From Microvirga calopogonii (GTDB lineage Bacteria > Pseudomonadota > Alphaproteobacteria > Rhizobiales > Beijerinckiaceae): 64,000 nt of DNA. The notes under the pieces were generated by a model that was given only the letters and a program-made list of their open reading frames with translations, ran no database searches and was not told where the DNA came from. The stretch spans positions 62,001-126,000 of the forward strand of contig NZ_QDGA01000003.1 in NCBI RefSeq assembly GCF_003347665.1. The letters run 5' to 3'. Both the position numbers and the translations under genes were made by a program. Positions within the stretch are counted from its first letter, which is position 1. Every line of letters starts with the position of its first letter. Below, piece by piece: positions 1 to 9,537 of the stretch.

Positions 1-250
1 AAAGCCGAGCAGGAAGGGCGATGCCGCAAGCAGGATCCCGCCGATGCCGTCGAGCATCAGGTGCAGTGACAGAGGAGGCCTAGCTCATAGGCCGTAAGGG
101 CGGAGTACAGGATGGCTCCCGCGCCGAACGCGATGGCAACCCACGTGGCCGGTGTCACGTCCGTGAAGCCGAAGATCCACGGCGCCGCCATGAGGGCGAT
201 CCCCAGAGACAATCGATCGCACCATGAACGGCGGTGGGCGGAAAGCGCAT
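1..250 (-). pseudogene. SPW-repeat membrane protein, frameshifted, runs off left edge
   Basis: Three consecutive pieces of one SPW-type membrane protein are readable on the minus strand but in different frames. The first starts at the ATG at 248-250 and reads MRFPPTAVHGAID. The second reads LSLGIALMAAPWIFGF, continues to SALTAYELG, and hits a stop at 57-59. The third reads LHLMLDGIGGILLAASPF and runs off the window. In intact relatives these are continuous, with two repeats of the L-aliphatic-APW-L-FGF type in the membrane. Two frame changes are therefore needed, near 205-215 and near 80-95. This is either a decayed gene or sequencing error. The family assignment rests on recalled motifs. Confidence 0.55.
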
Positions 251-386
251 GACGATTTCTAATGTCAGGCCGATTTGCACCAATGTGCTTCGCTACGTCC
301 TGTTCCTTGCCGTCATCGACGTGGCTTGTGGGAAGGCCGGTCTGCGCTAGTTCGCGGAGAACGATAGGCGAAAGGCGGAAGAGGGA

Positions 387-644
387 ATGGACAGAATTCG
401 GTGGCAGCAGGACCAGGTGGCCGGTGTGCCGCTCAACCGGTATGTCGGCTTCGTCGGCCCCATCGAAGTCGGGAGCGTGGCTTATGACGGAAGCAATCGG
501 TTCTGGATCTGGTCGACGCCGCTGCAGGAAGATGCCTGGGGCTATGGTCCAACGGAGCAGGCCGCCAAAGCCGCTCTGGAAGCTTGGCTCGCTTCATGGC
601 TCGACAATTTCAGACCCTTCTTCCAGGCAGACATCCATCCTTGA
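387..644 (+). CDS. small hypothetical protein (85 aa)
   Basis: The 85-residue product starts MDRIRWQQDQ and has no signal peptide or membrane segment. It is rich in Trp and aromatic residues (WIWSTPLQED, EAWLASWLDNF) and its C-terminal half looks like an amphipathic helix. A purine-rich ribosome binding site (AGAGGGA) lies just upstream of the ATG. I do not recognise the family. Amino acid composition and codon use look natural for this genome, unlike the longer overlapping frame at 262-681, which is Arg/Ser-rich and looks like a shadow. Confidence 0.6.
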   Translation: MDRIRWQQDQVAGVPLNRYVGFVGPIEVGSVAYDGSNRFWIWSTPLQEDAWGYGPTEQAAKAALEAWLASWLDNFRPFFQADIHP

Positions 645-733
645 TCGACCGGTAGCAGGCGAGCCTGGAGGCCTGAACTGATGGCAGGAACAACGACGAC
701 CTTCGCCCTGTTGTCGCGCCGGAGGAGAGCCCG

Positions 734-1369
734 ATGGGCCATATCGTTCTGCTGGGCGACAGCATCTTCGACAACGGAGCCTATGTGAGATCCGGCGAGC
801 CGGATGTGGTGGCGCAGGTCCGTGCCAGGTTGCCGGGCGGGTGGAAGGCTACTCTGTGTGCGGTGGACGGCGCCATCACGGCCGGGATCCAGCCTCAGAT
901 GACCCGAATTCCAGCCGACGCGACTCACCTGATCGTCAGTGCCGGAGGCAACGATGCCCTGCGCAACAGCGGGATATTACGGGAGCCCGCCCGCTCCGTA
1001 GCCGAGGTGCTGGCGAGGCTCGCGGATGTCCGTGATGAGTTCGCCCGCAATTACCGCGACATGCTGGACGCCGTTCTGAGCCGGCGCCTTCCGACGGCGG
1101 TCTGCACCATCTACGATGCCCGTTTCCCGGAACCGGACGAACAGCGCCTAGTCGTTACGGCCCTGTCGATCTTCAACGACGTCATCATGCGGGAAGCCTT
1201 CTCGCGCCGGCTCCCCCTCGTCGATCTGAGGCTGATCTGCGATCATCCGGACGATTACGCCAATCCCATCGAACCCTCGGCGAAGGGCGGGGACAAGATC
1301 GCAGCCGTCATCGCCCAGGTGGTGGCGGGTAACACGATCTTCCCGCGCTCGCAGGTTTACGCCCAATAA
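734..1369 (+). CDS. SGNH/GDSL-family hydrolase
   Basis: This is a 211-residue lipase/esterase-like hydrolase with no signal peptide, so probably cytoplasmic. Block I is LLGDSIFDNGAY, with the nucleophile Ser10. Block III is SAGGNDAL, with Asn73 in the oxyanion hole. The C-terminal block reads DDYANPIEPSAKGG around residues 173-186. At the place where most SGNH enzymes carry the catalytic His (D-x-x-H-P), this protein has Asn177. I recall relatives with the same NPIEPS motif, so it may be a subfamily trait; the nearby H171 could substitute. The substrate cannot be told from the sequence. Confidence 0.8.
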   Translation: MGHIVLLGDSIFDNGAYVRSGEPDVVAQVRARLPGGWKATLCAVDGAITAGIQPQMTRIPADATHLIVSAGGNDALRNSGILREPARSVAEVLARLADVRDEFARNYRDMLDAVLSRRLPTAVCTIYDARFPEPDEQRLVVTALSIFNDVIMREAFSRRLPLVDLRLICDHPDDYANPIEPSAKGGDKIAAVIAQVVAGNTIFPRSQVYAQ

Positions 1370-1552
1370 GGGCATGCTTCGCAGTGGAGGCGACGACCCG
1401 TCCGGACCTTCGCTCGAACATGAACAAATTGTCAGAATTGTATGTATTGCATGAAGAAAAACATTAAATATTCGGCCAAGCTCCGAACCGGATTTCATGT
1501 TCCGAATTGATCTGCCAAGGATTTAGGTCCGTCACTTCTCAAGAGGTCGACC

Positions 1553-2122
1553 ATGAAGAAGTTTGCTTTAGTGGCTGGCGCTGCGGTGATTACGCTGGCA
1601 GGTGTCGGTAGCGCTCAAGCTCAGTACTGGCGCGGTGGGTGGCACGGCGCGGGATGGCATGGCGGCTACTATCCCGGCTACTACCGTAGTGGCGGGTGGA
1701 ACAACGGCGGTGCTGTTGCCGCGGGCCTAGTCGGCGGTGCCGTCCTCGGCGGCCTTCTGACCGCGGCCGCAACGCCGGCCTATTCCTATCCGGCTTATGG
1801 CTACCCAGCTTATGGCTACGGATACGGTTATCCTGCCGCCTACAGCTATCCGGCCTACAGCTACCCAGCTTACGGCTATTATTCGGCCCCTGTAACGCGC
1901 GTCGTCTATCAGCCGGTCCCGGCCTATCGGACCCGCGTGGTTTATCGCGAGCCGGCCTACAGGACCCGAGTCGTCTACAGGCAACCTCGCGTAGCGACGC
2001 GGGTCGTCTATCGCGACCAGACCCGTGTCGCCCGCCCGGTTCGGCGGGATGTGGTGACCACGGGCTCCATCAGCCATCGCGAGGTCAACAGAGTCCGCAG
2101 GATCGACGGCGTCTATCGCTAA
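1553..2122 (+). CDS. secreted Tyr/Gly/Pro-rich repeat protein
   Basis: The 189-residue protein has a clear Sec signal peptide (residues 1-23, ending VGSAQA). A Gly/Tyr/Trp stretch follows (YWRGGWHGAGWHGG), then a short glycine-zipper-like hydrophobic segment (GLVGGAVLGGLL). A run of YPAYG/YSYPAYS repeats covers roughly residues 80-115. Several tandem TRVVYR-type units with Pro and Arg fill the C-terminal third. Such proteins are common in Hyphomicrobiales and are thought to sit in the periplasm or envelope; the function is unknown. It has its own upstream gap and a strong terminator behind it, so it is probably monocistronic. Confidence 0.8.
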   Translation: MKKFALVAGAAVITLAGVGSAQAQYWRGGWHGAGWHGGYYPGYYRSGGWNNGGAVAAGLVGGAVLGGLLTAAATPAYSYPAYGYPAYGYGYGYPAAYSYPAYSYPAYGYYSAPVTRVVYQPVPAYRTRVVYREPAYRTRVVYRQPRVATRVVYRDQTRVARPVRRDVVTTGSISHREVNRVRRIDGVYR

Positions 2123-2162
2123 ACCTACCGAGGGTAGTCGAGGAGACCACTTCGCGCTCTCA

Positions 2163-2201
2163 GAAAAAAAAGCCGCCCCGACGAGGGGCGGCTTTCTGTT
2201 T
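2163..2201. terminator. bidirectional intrinsic terminator
   Basis: An 8-bp GC stem (GCCGCCCC at 2172-2179, GGGGCGGC at 2185-2192) with a 5-nt loop is flanked by a run of A on the left and TTTCTGTTT on the right. It sits between the converging Tyr/Gly-rich gene and rpmG and can end transcription from both sides. Confidence 0.85.
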
Positions 2202-2221
2202 GAACGGATCTGTCGGAGGCC

Positions 2222-2389
2222 TTACTTAATCTTGGCTTCCTTGAACTCCACGTGCTTCTTCGCGACCGGGTCGTACTTCTTCAAGTTGAGCTTCTCGGTC
2301 ATCGTGCGCGAGTTCTTCTTCGTCACGTAGAAATAGCCCGTGTCAGCGGTGGAGACGAGCTTCACTTTGATCGTTGCGGCTTTGGCCAT
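2222..2389 (-). CDS. rpmG: 50S ribosomal protein L33
   Basis: The 55-residue product reads [20 protein letters not shown] at its start and ends [10 protein letters not shown], a full-length L33. It belongs to the cysteine-free (zinc-independent) form, having no CxxC pairs, like the E. coli protein. It is a component of the large ribosomal subunit near the E site. The gene stands alone on the minus strand and faces a strong terminator shared with its plus-strand neighbour. Confidence 0.95.
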   Translation of the reverse strand: MAKAATIKVKLVSTADTGYFYVTKKNSRTMTEKLNLKKYDPVAKKHVEFKEAKIK

Positions 2390-2588
2390 GGTCGGGACCT
2401 CTTGTTCGGTTCAGGCGCTCGGTTGGCCCACGGCATGGCCGAAACGCAAAGGCCGGGTGAACCCGGCCGGAAAATCGTGGGGTTCCCATGCCTGATTATC
2501 GCAGATCAGTCAAGGGCGGAGGGCGGATTCTTCGATCGTCCGGCTCCTCCCGTTGAGGGCGTCTCGGTAGGAACAGCCGGAAAACGGG

Positions 2589-3341
2589 CTATAGCAGCTC
2601 CCGCACGAAACGGCCGCGCTGCTGATGATAGAAGGGTACCGGAAGCTGATGGCTGAATCCGGCTGCGATCCGGGCCTCCAGCTCGTCCAGAATCACAGTC
2701 GTAATCGGAGGCAGGTCCAGATCCTTCGCCTTGGCGATGGTGACCCAGGCCAGCTCGACGAGCTCCGCCTCCGGTCCGACGACGCCTTCGAGCTCGTCGG
2801 CGATGGCGGTGCGGTCGGCGGCGAAGAATCGGGTATCGAACCGTCTGACGCGCTTGGGCGGCGTGATGGCGCGGCCGATGAGGTGTAATGCTTCCAAATC
2901 GGGAAAAACGCCTCTTTCCAGGAACGTCGTCCAAGCCGTGTCGGCCGGCGCACTCTCCGGGCTGCCATAATCCTTGGTGCCGAGCAGAAGCCCGGTTTCC
3001 TCGAAGGTCTCGCGGATCGCCGCAAGCGCCAGAGCCCGGCTGCGCTGAGGCGAGGGGCGAGACACGCGGGCCATGAGGGCCTGCTCCGCCCGGGGATGGA
3101 GGGCGCCGGTCACCGTCATGGAACGGTCTCCGGCTTCGATCCGACCGCCCGGGAAGACGAACTTGCCAGGCATGAACTTCAGGCCCTCATGGCGCCTGCC
3201 CATGAGCACCTTGGGGGTCTTGCCCTTGCGGTCGATGATGATGAGGGTGGCGGCGTCGACGGGACGGAGGGTGGGGAGCTTGGGATTGGTCTCAGCGGAA
3301 ACGAGGCGATCCATCCTCGCCAAAGTCTCGGTATCCGTCAC
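2589..3341 (-). CDS. NUDIX hydrolase
   Basis: The Nudix fold is recognised by FVFPGGRIEAGD (residues 61-72) and RETFEETGLLLG (110-121), the metal-binding REx2EExG core. About 35 residues are inserted between the two halves of the Nudix box, as in the NUDT8/19-like (CoA diphosphatase-like) branch. It probably cleaves a nucleoside diphosphate linked to another moiety; the substrate is unknown. I chose the GTG at 3341 (250 aa). The frame can be extended to a GTG at 3386, but those extra residues are translated from a dispersed palindrome and are unlikely to be native protein. It lies downstream of DUF983 and rnr on the same strand. Confidence 0.85.
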   Translation of the reverse strand: MTDTETLARMDRLVSAETNPKLPTLRPVDAATLIIIDRKGKTPKVLMGRRHEGLKFMPGKFVFPGGRIEAGDRSMTVTGALHPRAEQALMARVSRPSPQRSRALALAAIRETFEETGLLLGTKDYGSPESAPADTAWTTFLERGVFPDLEALHLIGRAITPPKRVRRFDTRFFAADRTAIADELEGVVGPEAELVELAWVTIAKAKDLDLPPITTVILDELEARIAAGFSHQLPVPFYHQQRGRFVRELL

Positions 3342-3358
3342 GGGTGTTGTCCTCGCTA

Positions 3359-3410
3359 GAGCATCGGACCTAAAAGTGGATCCCACTCTTAGGATTCAAT
3401 CTGATGCTCC
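3359..3410. repeat. dispersed palindromic repeat, family A, copy 1
   Basis: This imperfect palindrome of about 50 bp begins GAGCATCGGACC and ends TCTGATGCTC, with a central AAAAGTGG/CCACTCTT pairing. Related copies lie at 46478-46528 and 62589-62636. This copy lies between the DUF983 and NUDIX genes and overlaps the last codons of the DUF983 gene. Confidence 0.75.
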
Positions 3411-3838
3411 TTTTCTAGGCTGGCATTCTTCTGGTTCCGGGCAGCGCCGAAGCCATGCATACCTAGCGCGTATTGCAGCCCCACGACAGCGCCTTTCACA
3501 GGCTGGAGCAGGGCAAGGCACAGGATCAGCGTCAGGGCCGGCCAGAGCGCCAGATGCACCCACATGGGCATCTCGAGCTTCGTCTCGGTCATGAGAATCC
3601 CGTAGCCGATGAGGTGGCCGACGATGAAAATCACAATGTAGGGCGGGAGGTCGTCAGCCCGGTGATGGTGGAACTCGGTCCCGCAGGCCTCGCAGTGATC
3701 AACGACCTTGAGGAAGCGCCTGAAGAGCCTGCCTCTGTCGCAGGCAGGGCAATGGCCCAGAAAGCCGCGCTTCATGGCCGGGATGGCCTTCACCTCTTCC
3801 GTCATGGCCGTAGACGTCGTCTCGATCGTCAAAGACAT
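3389..3838 (-). CDS. DUF983 family membrane protein
   Basis: The product is about 149 residues. An N-terminal zinc-ribbon-like pair (CPAC and CEACGTEF) is followed by the DUF983 signature HRADDLPPYIVIF and two hydrophobic membrane segments. The role of the family is unknown; related proteins are often encoded near cytochrome oxidase genes, which is not the case here. I prefer the ATG at 3838, with GGGGA upstream. An ATG at 3856 would overlap the rnr stop (TGATG) and allow translational coupling. The last eight or so residues (EKEHQIES) are encoded by the family A palindrome. It is probably co-transcribed with rnr. Confidence 0.85.
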   Translation of the reverse strand: MSLTIETTSTAMTEEVKAIPAMKRGFLGHCPACDRGRLFRRFLKVVDHCEACGTEFHHHRADDLPPYIVIFIVGHLIGYGILMTETKLEMPMWVHLALWPALTLILCLALLQPVKGAVVGLQYALGMHGFGAARNQKNASLEKEHQIES

Positions 3839-3855
3839 CCTTAATCCCCAAAACA

Positions 3856-6180
3856 TCAGGCGCGGCCGCGCCGCTTCACCTTCACGCGGGTCGGAGCGCG
3901 ACCCTTCGGGGGAGGCGACTTGCCCGCCTTGAAACCGCGAGGCGGACGCTTCGCGCCACTCCTGGACGGCCCGCTCCGGCCGGTAACGCGGCCCTTGGTG
4001 AGAAGCTCGAACCGCAGCGCACCTGCGACGGGCGCCGCCTCGACCAGCTTCACCTCCACTTTGTCGCCGAGCCGATAGGTTTCACCCGTATCATCCCCGC
4101 GCATCGAGTGGGTCCGCTCGTCGTAGCGGTAGTAATCGTCGCCGATGGTGGCCGCCGGAACGAAGCCGTCCGCGCCGGTCTCATTCAGCTTGATGAACAG
4201 GCCTGCCTTCGACACGCCCGAGATCTGTCCATCGAATGTGGCCCCGATCCGGTCGGCGAGGAAGTGCGCGATCAGGCGGTCGATTGTCTCACGTTCCGCC
4301 GCCATCGCCCGGCGCTCTGCAGCCGAGATCTTGGCGCTGATCTCGATCAGCTCGGCCCGGGTGGTATCCGGCGGCAGCCCATCCTTGCCGAGCTTGAGCG
4401 AGGCGATCAAGGCGCGATGCACGATGAGATCGGCGTAGCGCCGGATGGGGGAGGTGAAATGGGCGTAGCGTCGAAGGTTGAGGCCAAAATGACCGTAATT
4501 CTCTGCCGAATATTCGGCTTGGGACTGCGAGCGCAGCACCACCTCGTTGATGAAGAGCTGATGCTCCGTGTCCTCGACGCTTCTCAGGATGCGGTTGAAC
4601 AGTTCCGGCTTCAACGCGCCCTGACTCGGAACCTTAAGGCCGATGGAGGCCAGCACCTCACTCAAAGCACGTATCTTCTCGAGCGAAGGCTCGTCGTGCA
4701 CACGGTAGATCAGGTCGGATTCGGCCTTCTCCAGGCTCTCCGCCGCAGCCACGTTGGCGAGGATCATGAATTCCTCGATGAGCTTGTGAGCCTCCAGCCG
4801 CTCCGGCACGAAGATCCGGTCCACAGTGCCGTCGGGCTTGAGCACGATCTTGCGCTCGGGAAGGTCGAGGAACAGTGGCTCGCGGATGTCACGGGCCTTT
4901 TTCACCAGCTCGTACCCGGCCCAGAGCGGCCTTAGGATCGTGTCCAGGATCGGCCGTGTCATGTCGTCAGGCCTGCCGTCGATGGCGGCCTGGGCTTGGC
5001 TGTAGGAAAGCTTTTCCGCCGAGCGCATCATGATCCGGTGGAAACTGTGGCGAATTTTTCGCCCGTCGGGGCCGATCACCATGCGGACCGCCAGGGCAGG
5101 GCGGTCCTCACGCGGTCTCAGAGAGCACAGGTCATTGGAGATGCGCTCCGGCAGCATGGGGACGACCCGGTCCGGGAAATAGACCGAGTTGCCGCGTTCC
5201 TGCGCTTCGCGGTCCATGGCCGAGCCGGGGCGCACATAGGCCGCCACGTCGGCAATTGCCACGGTAAGGATATAGCCGCCGACATTGTTAGGATCCTCGT
5301 CCGAAACGGCATGCACGGCGTCGTCATGGTCCTTGGCGTCCGGCGGGTCGATGGTGACCAGGGGAAGGTCGCGCCAGTCCTCCCGGCCATCCAGGGAAAC
5401 GGGCTTTGCCTTCTCGGCTTCCTCGATGACAGCTGTCGGAAACTCGTTGGGGATGCTGTGGGCGTAAATCGCGATCAGGCTGACGGCCTTCTCCGATCGA
5501 ATCTCGCCAAGGCGCTCCTTCACCTTTGCAGTGGGCAGGCCGAAACGGCCATGCTTCACCACGGACACGGAGACCAGATCCCCATTCTGCGCCTCGCCCT
5601 CATCGCCGGGCCGGATCTGGAGTTCCTGCTCACGGGCCTTCTTGTCCACGGGTACGAGCCGTCCGCCACCCTCAGGCAGGGCTCGGAAGATGCCGAGCAC
5701 CTGCGCCTGCTTCTTGGCGATGATCTTGGTCACACGGCCGGAATAGCGGTGGATGTCGCCGGGCTGGAGCGGGTCGACCCTCAGCAGAGCCCGATCGCCG
5801 ACGCCGGCCACCGGCATGCCAGGGCGTGGCTTGCGCGGGGCGACGATGATGATGGTCGGGATGGAGCCGTGCTCCTCTTCGTCCCATTCGGTCGGCACGG
5901 CGATCAGCTCGCCGTCCCGGTCCCGCTTGGTGATATCGGCCAGCACGACCGGCGGCAGCTGGCCCGCCTTGTGGACCGTCTTGCCGCGCCTGTCGACGAT
6001 ACCTTCGATTTCAAGCTCCTTGAGCAGCTGCTTCAGCCAGATCCTGTCGCTGCCCTTGATGCCGAAGCGCTGCGCGATCTCGCGCTTGCCCACCTTGCCC
6101 TGGGCATGGGCGATGAACGACAGGACCTCTTCGCGCGAGGGCAGGGTAGCCGATGGGGCAGGTTTCGAACGTTTGACCAA
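3856..6180 (-). CDS. rnr: ribonuclease R
   Basis: The 774-residue 3'-5' exoribonuclease degrades structured RNA and takes part in mRNA decay and ribosome quality control. In order it has an N-terminal winged-helix region (residues 1-70), cold-shock-type OB folds (about 75-240), the RNB catalytic domain with the Asp cluster IDPPDAKDHDDAV near residue 280, and an S1 domain (about 650-730). It ends in a very basic Arg/Lys tail. Length and order fit RNase R rather than RNase II. It leads a minus-strand group with the DUF983 and NUDIX genes. Confidence 0.95.
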   Translation of the reverse strand: MVKRSKPAPSATLPSREEVLSFIAHAQGKVGKREIAQRFGIKGSDRIWLKQLLKELEIEGIVDRRGKTVHKAGQLPPVVLADITKRDRDGELIAVPTEWDEEEHGSIPTIIIVAPRKPRPGMPVAGVGDRALLRVDPLQPGDIHRYSGRVTKIIAKKQAQVLGIFRALPEGGGRLVPVDKKAREQELQIRPGDEGEAQNGDLVSVSVVKHGRFGLPTAKVKERLGEIRSEKAVSLIAIYAHSIPNEFPTAVIEEAEKAKPVSLDGREDWRDLPLVTIDPPDAKDHDDAVHAVSDEDPNNVGGYILTVAIADVAAYVRPGSAMDREAQERGNSVYFPDRVVPMLPERISNDLCSLRPREDRPALAVRMVIGPDGRKIRHSFHRIMMRSAEKLSYSQAQAAIDGRPDDMTRPILDTILRPLWAGYELVKKARDIREPLFLDLPERKIVLKPDGTVDRIFVPERLEAHKLIEEFMILANVAAAESLEKAESDLIYRVHDEPSLEKIRALSEVLASIGLKVPSQGALKPELFNRILRSVEDTEHQLFINEVVLRSQSQAEYSAENYGHFGLNLRRYAHFTSPIRRYADLIVHRALIASLKLGKDGLPPDTTRAELIEISAKISAAERRAMAAERETIDRLIAHFLADRIGATFDGQISGVSKAGLFIKLNETGADGFVPAATIGDDYYRYDERTHSMRGDDTGETYRLGDKVEVKLVEAAPVAGALRFELLTKGRVTGRSGPSRSGAKRPPRGFKAGKSPPPKGRAPTRVKVKRRGRA

Positions 6181-6541
6181 GAGATAAGCTCGTCGGGTTT
6201 ACAGGGTCTTGTCGCATGCGAACGTTGTCGCGGCTAGTCCGGGCCGCTCGGCATCCTTGATGACGCATGGGCGGAACAAGAGATCCATTTCGGGACGGGG
6301 CTTTGCGGCCAAAAAATAAGGCCCCGATGTCGGAGCCTTTGAGGGACCGGCCCGTGGGGGCAGAATGAGCCGGTGAGTTCATAAAACGCGCCGATCAGGG
6401 GATGGTTCCAAACTATTTTGAAAAATTTTCGAGAAAGTTTTGGAGAGCCTCCTGTGACCTAACGTAACGACCGATGTACCGATCAGTATTGAGATCACCG
6501 GCACAAGGCCGGTGATGACGTTCGAACTAGGTTTGCCCTCA
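6181..6541. other. intergenic region between rnr and parE
   Basis: This gap of about 360 bp has no convincing gene. It contains a REP-like hairpin at 6493-6520, just behind parE. An A/T-rich segment lies at about 6410-6440. A GGGGC...GCCCC stem with an A-rich loop lies near 6313-6337. The rnr promoter is presumably here, but I cannot place it with confidence. Confidence 0.5.
6493..6520. repeat. REP-like hairpin, family B
   Basis: GATCACCGGC and GCCGGTGATG form a hairpin around ACAAG. With its left flank (CAGTATTGAGAT) it matches the element at 14151-14177, and the stem matches 51852-51878. It lies directly behind the parE stop codon and may end or stabilise that transcript. Confidence 0.7.
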
Positions 6542-8602
<2,061 letters not shown>

Positions 8603-8786
8603 TGGGACCTTGGTCCGGGATGATGATTCGCGTTTCTTTACACTATTTCTCATTCCGTTTTTATACGAGAACAAAACGGAAACGAAAAGGGCGGTCTGTG
8701 GTGACAATCCACAAATTCGAAAATCAGGCTAGGCCGTAAAGGTTACCAGCGGTTTCCCTCTAAAGGATGTCTTCCGACTGTCATGA

Positions 8787-8812
8787 GGAACTGTTTAAAT
8801 TGCATTCACGTT
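8787..8812 (+). promoter_or_regulatory. EcfG-like general stress promoter
   Basis: GGAAC at 8787-8791 and CGTT at 8809-8812 are separated by exactly 17 nt. This is the consensus of the alphaproteobacterial general stress sigma factor EcfG. It points at the small membrane protein gene that begins at 8826 or 8850. Confidence 0.6.
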
Positions 8813-8825
8813 GGAAAGGTTAAGC

Positions 8826-9038
8826 ATGAGCTTAACGGGAGAAACGGGCGTGACGACGCGGACGACTTTGACACCGGCACAGAAGCTTCACCTGGACCGC
8901 GCCGCGCGCAACGCCGGCGAGGCCTTTGCCTTCGACGAGCCGGATGCCGCGCCCGCGACTCAGCGATCTTACGGCTCGAGCCTGGTCTGGCTTTCCATGG
9001 CGGCGGTGGCCGTGCTGGGTCTGAGCTTCCTCTTCTAA
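8826..9038 (+). CDS. small single-pass membrane protein, probably stress-induced
   Basis: The product of 62-70 residues has a charged N-terminal part (TPAQKLHLDRAARNAGEAF) and one C-terminal membrane segment (LVWLSMAAVAVLGLSFLF), a tail-anchored layout. The ATG at 8826 follows GGAAAGG. If the EcfG-like promoter at 8787-8812 is used, transcription would begin near 8819 and the in-frame GTG at 8850, with GGGAGA upstream, becomes the more likely start. The stop overlaps the converging MgtC-like gene by 4 nt. The function is unknown. Confidence 0.7.
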   Translation: MSLTGETGVTTRTTLTPAQKLHLDRAARNAGEAFAFDEPDAAPATQRSYGSSLVWLSMAAVAVLGLSFLF

Positions 9039-9532
9039 TCATCCTCGTCGGCGCTTTTGTTCTCACCGAAGATCGAGACGAGCCAGTCCTCGATCCGTTT
9101 GCCGAAGGTCAGCATAAAGAGCGTGATCAGGGTTCCGGCGATGGTGATGAACCAGGCGCCTAAGCCCGCGGTCACGCCGAGGCCCGCCGCGATCCACACG
9201 GTCGCGGCTGTTGTCAGGCCGTGAACCCGCATTTCGTCGCGTCCGTGGAGAATCGCCCCGGCACCGAGAAAGCCCAGGCCTGTTAGGATGCCCTGCACGA
9301 CACGGCTGACGGCATCCTGACTGAAATGCAAATCCTGGTAGACCGAACCAGACAGGATCACGATGGCAGAGCCCAGGGCGACGAGGCCGAGTGTTCGCAT
9401 GCCGATGGGCTTGTTATGGATGTCCCGGTTGATGCCGACCACCATGCCCGCGACGGCAGCGCCGCAAAGGCGCAACGTCATTTCGAGCTGGTCGGCATAC
9501 TCAACCGATAACCAGGACAGCCATTCCCGCAT
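9035..9532 (-). CDS. MgtC/SapB family membrane protein
   Basis: The 165-residue protein has several hydrophobic segments in its first 130 residues. It carries the family signature: a conserved basic stretch after the second segment (GINRDIHNKPIGMRTLGLVA), then GFLGAGAILHGRD and VHGLTTAATVWIAAGLG. Members are inner-membrane proteins linked to low-magnesium survival and, in pathogens, to ATP synthase inhibition. A short acidic tail follows. It lies just downstream of topA on the same strand (5-nt gap), so co-transcription is possible. Confidence 0.88.
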   Translation of the reverse strand: MREWLSWLSVEYADQLEMTLRLCGAAVAGMVVGINRDIHNKPIGMRTLGLVALGSAIVILSGSVYQDLHFSQDAVSRVVQGILTGLGFLGAGAILHGRDEMRVHGLTTAATVWIAAGLGVTAGLGAWFITIAGTLITLFMLTFGKRIEDWLVSIFGENKSADEDD

Positions 9533-9537
9533 GGGAA

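Noticed and set aside
250..351. 33-codon plus frame starting at 250
   Set aside because: It is too short, has no clear ribosome binding site and is located at the border of a decayed gene.
262..681. 139-codon frame overlapping the 387-644 gene
   Set aside because: Its composition is Arg/Ser/Pro-rich and it has no ribosome binding site. The other frame has natural composition and a good site.
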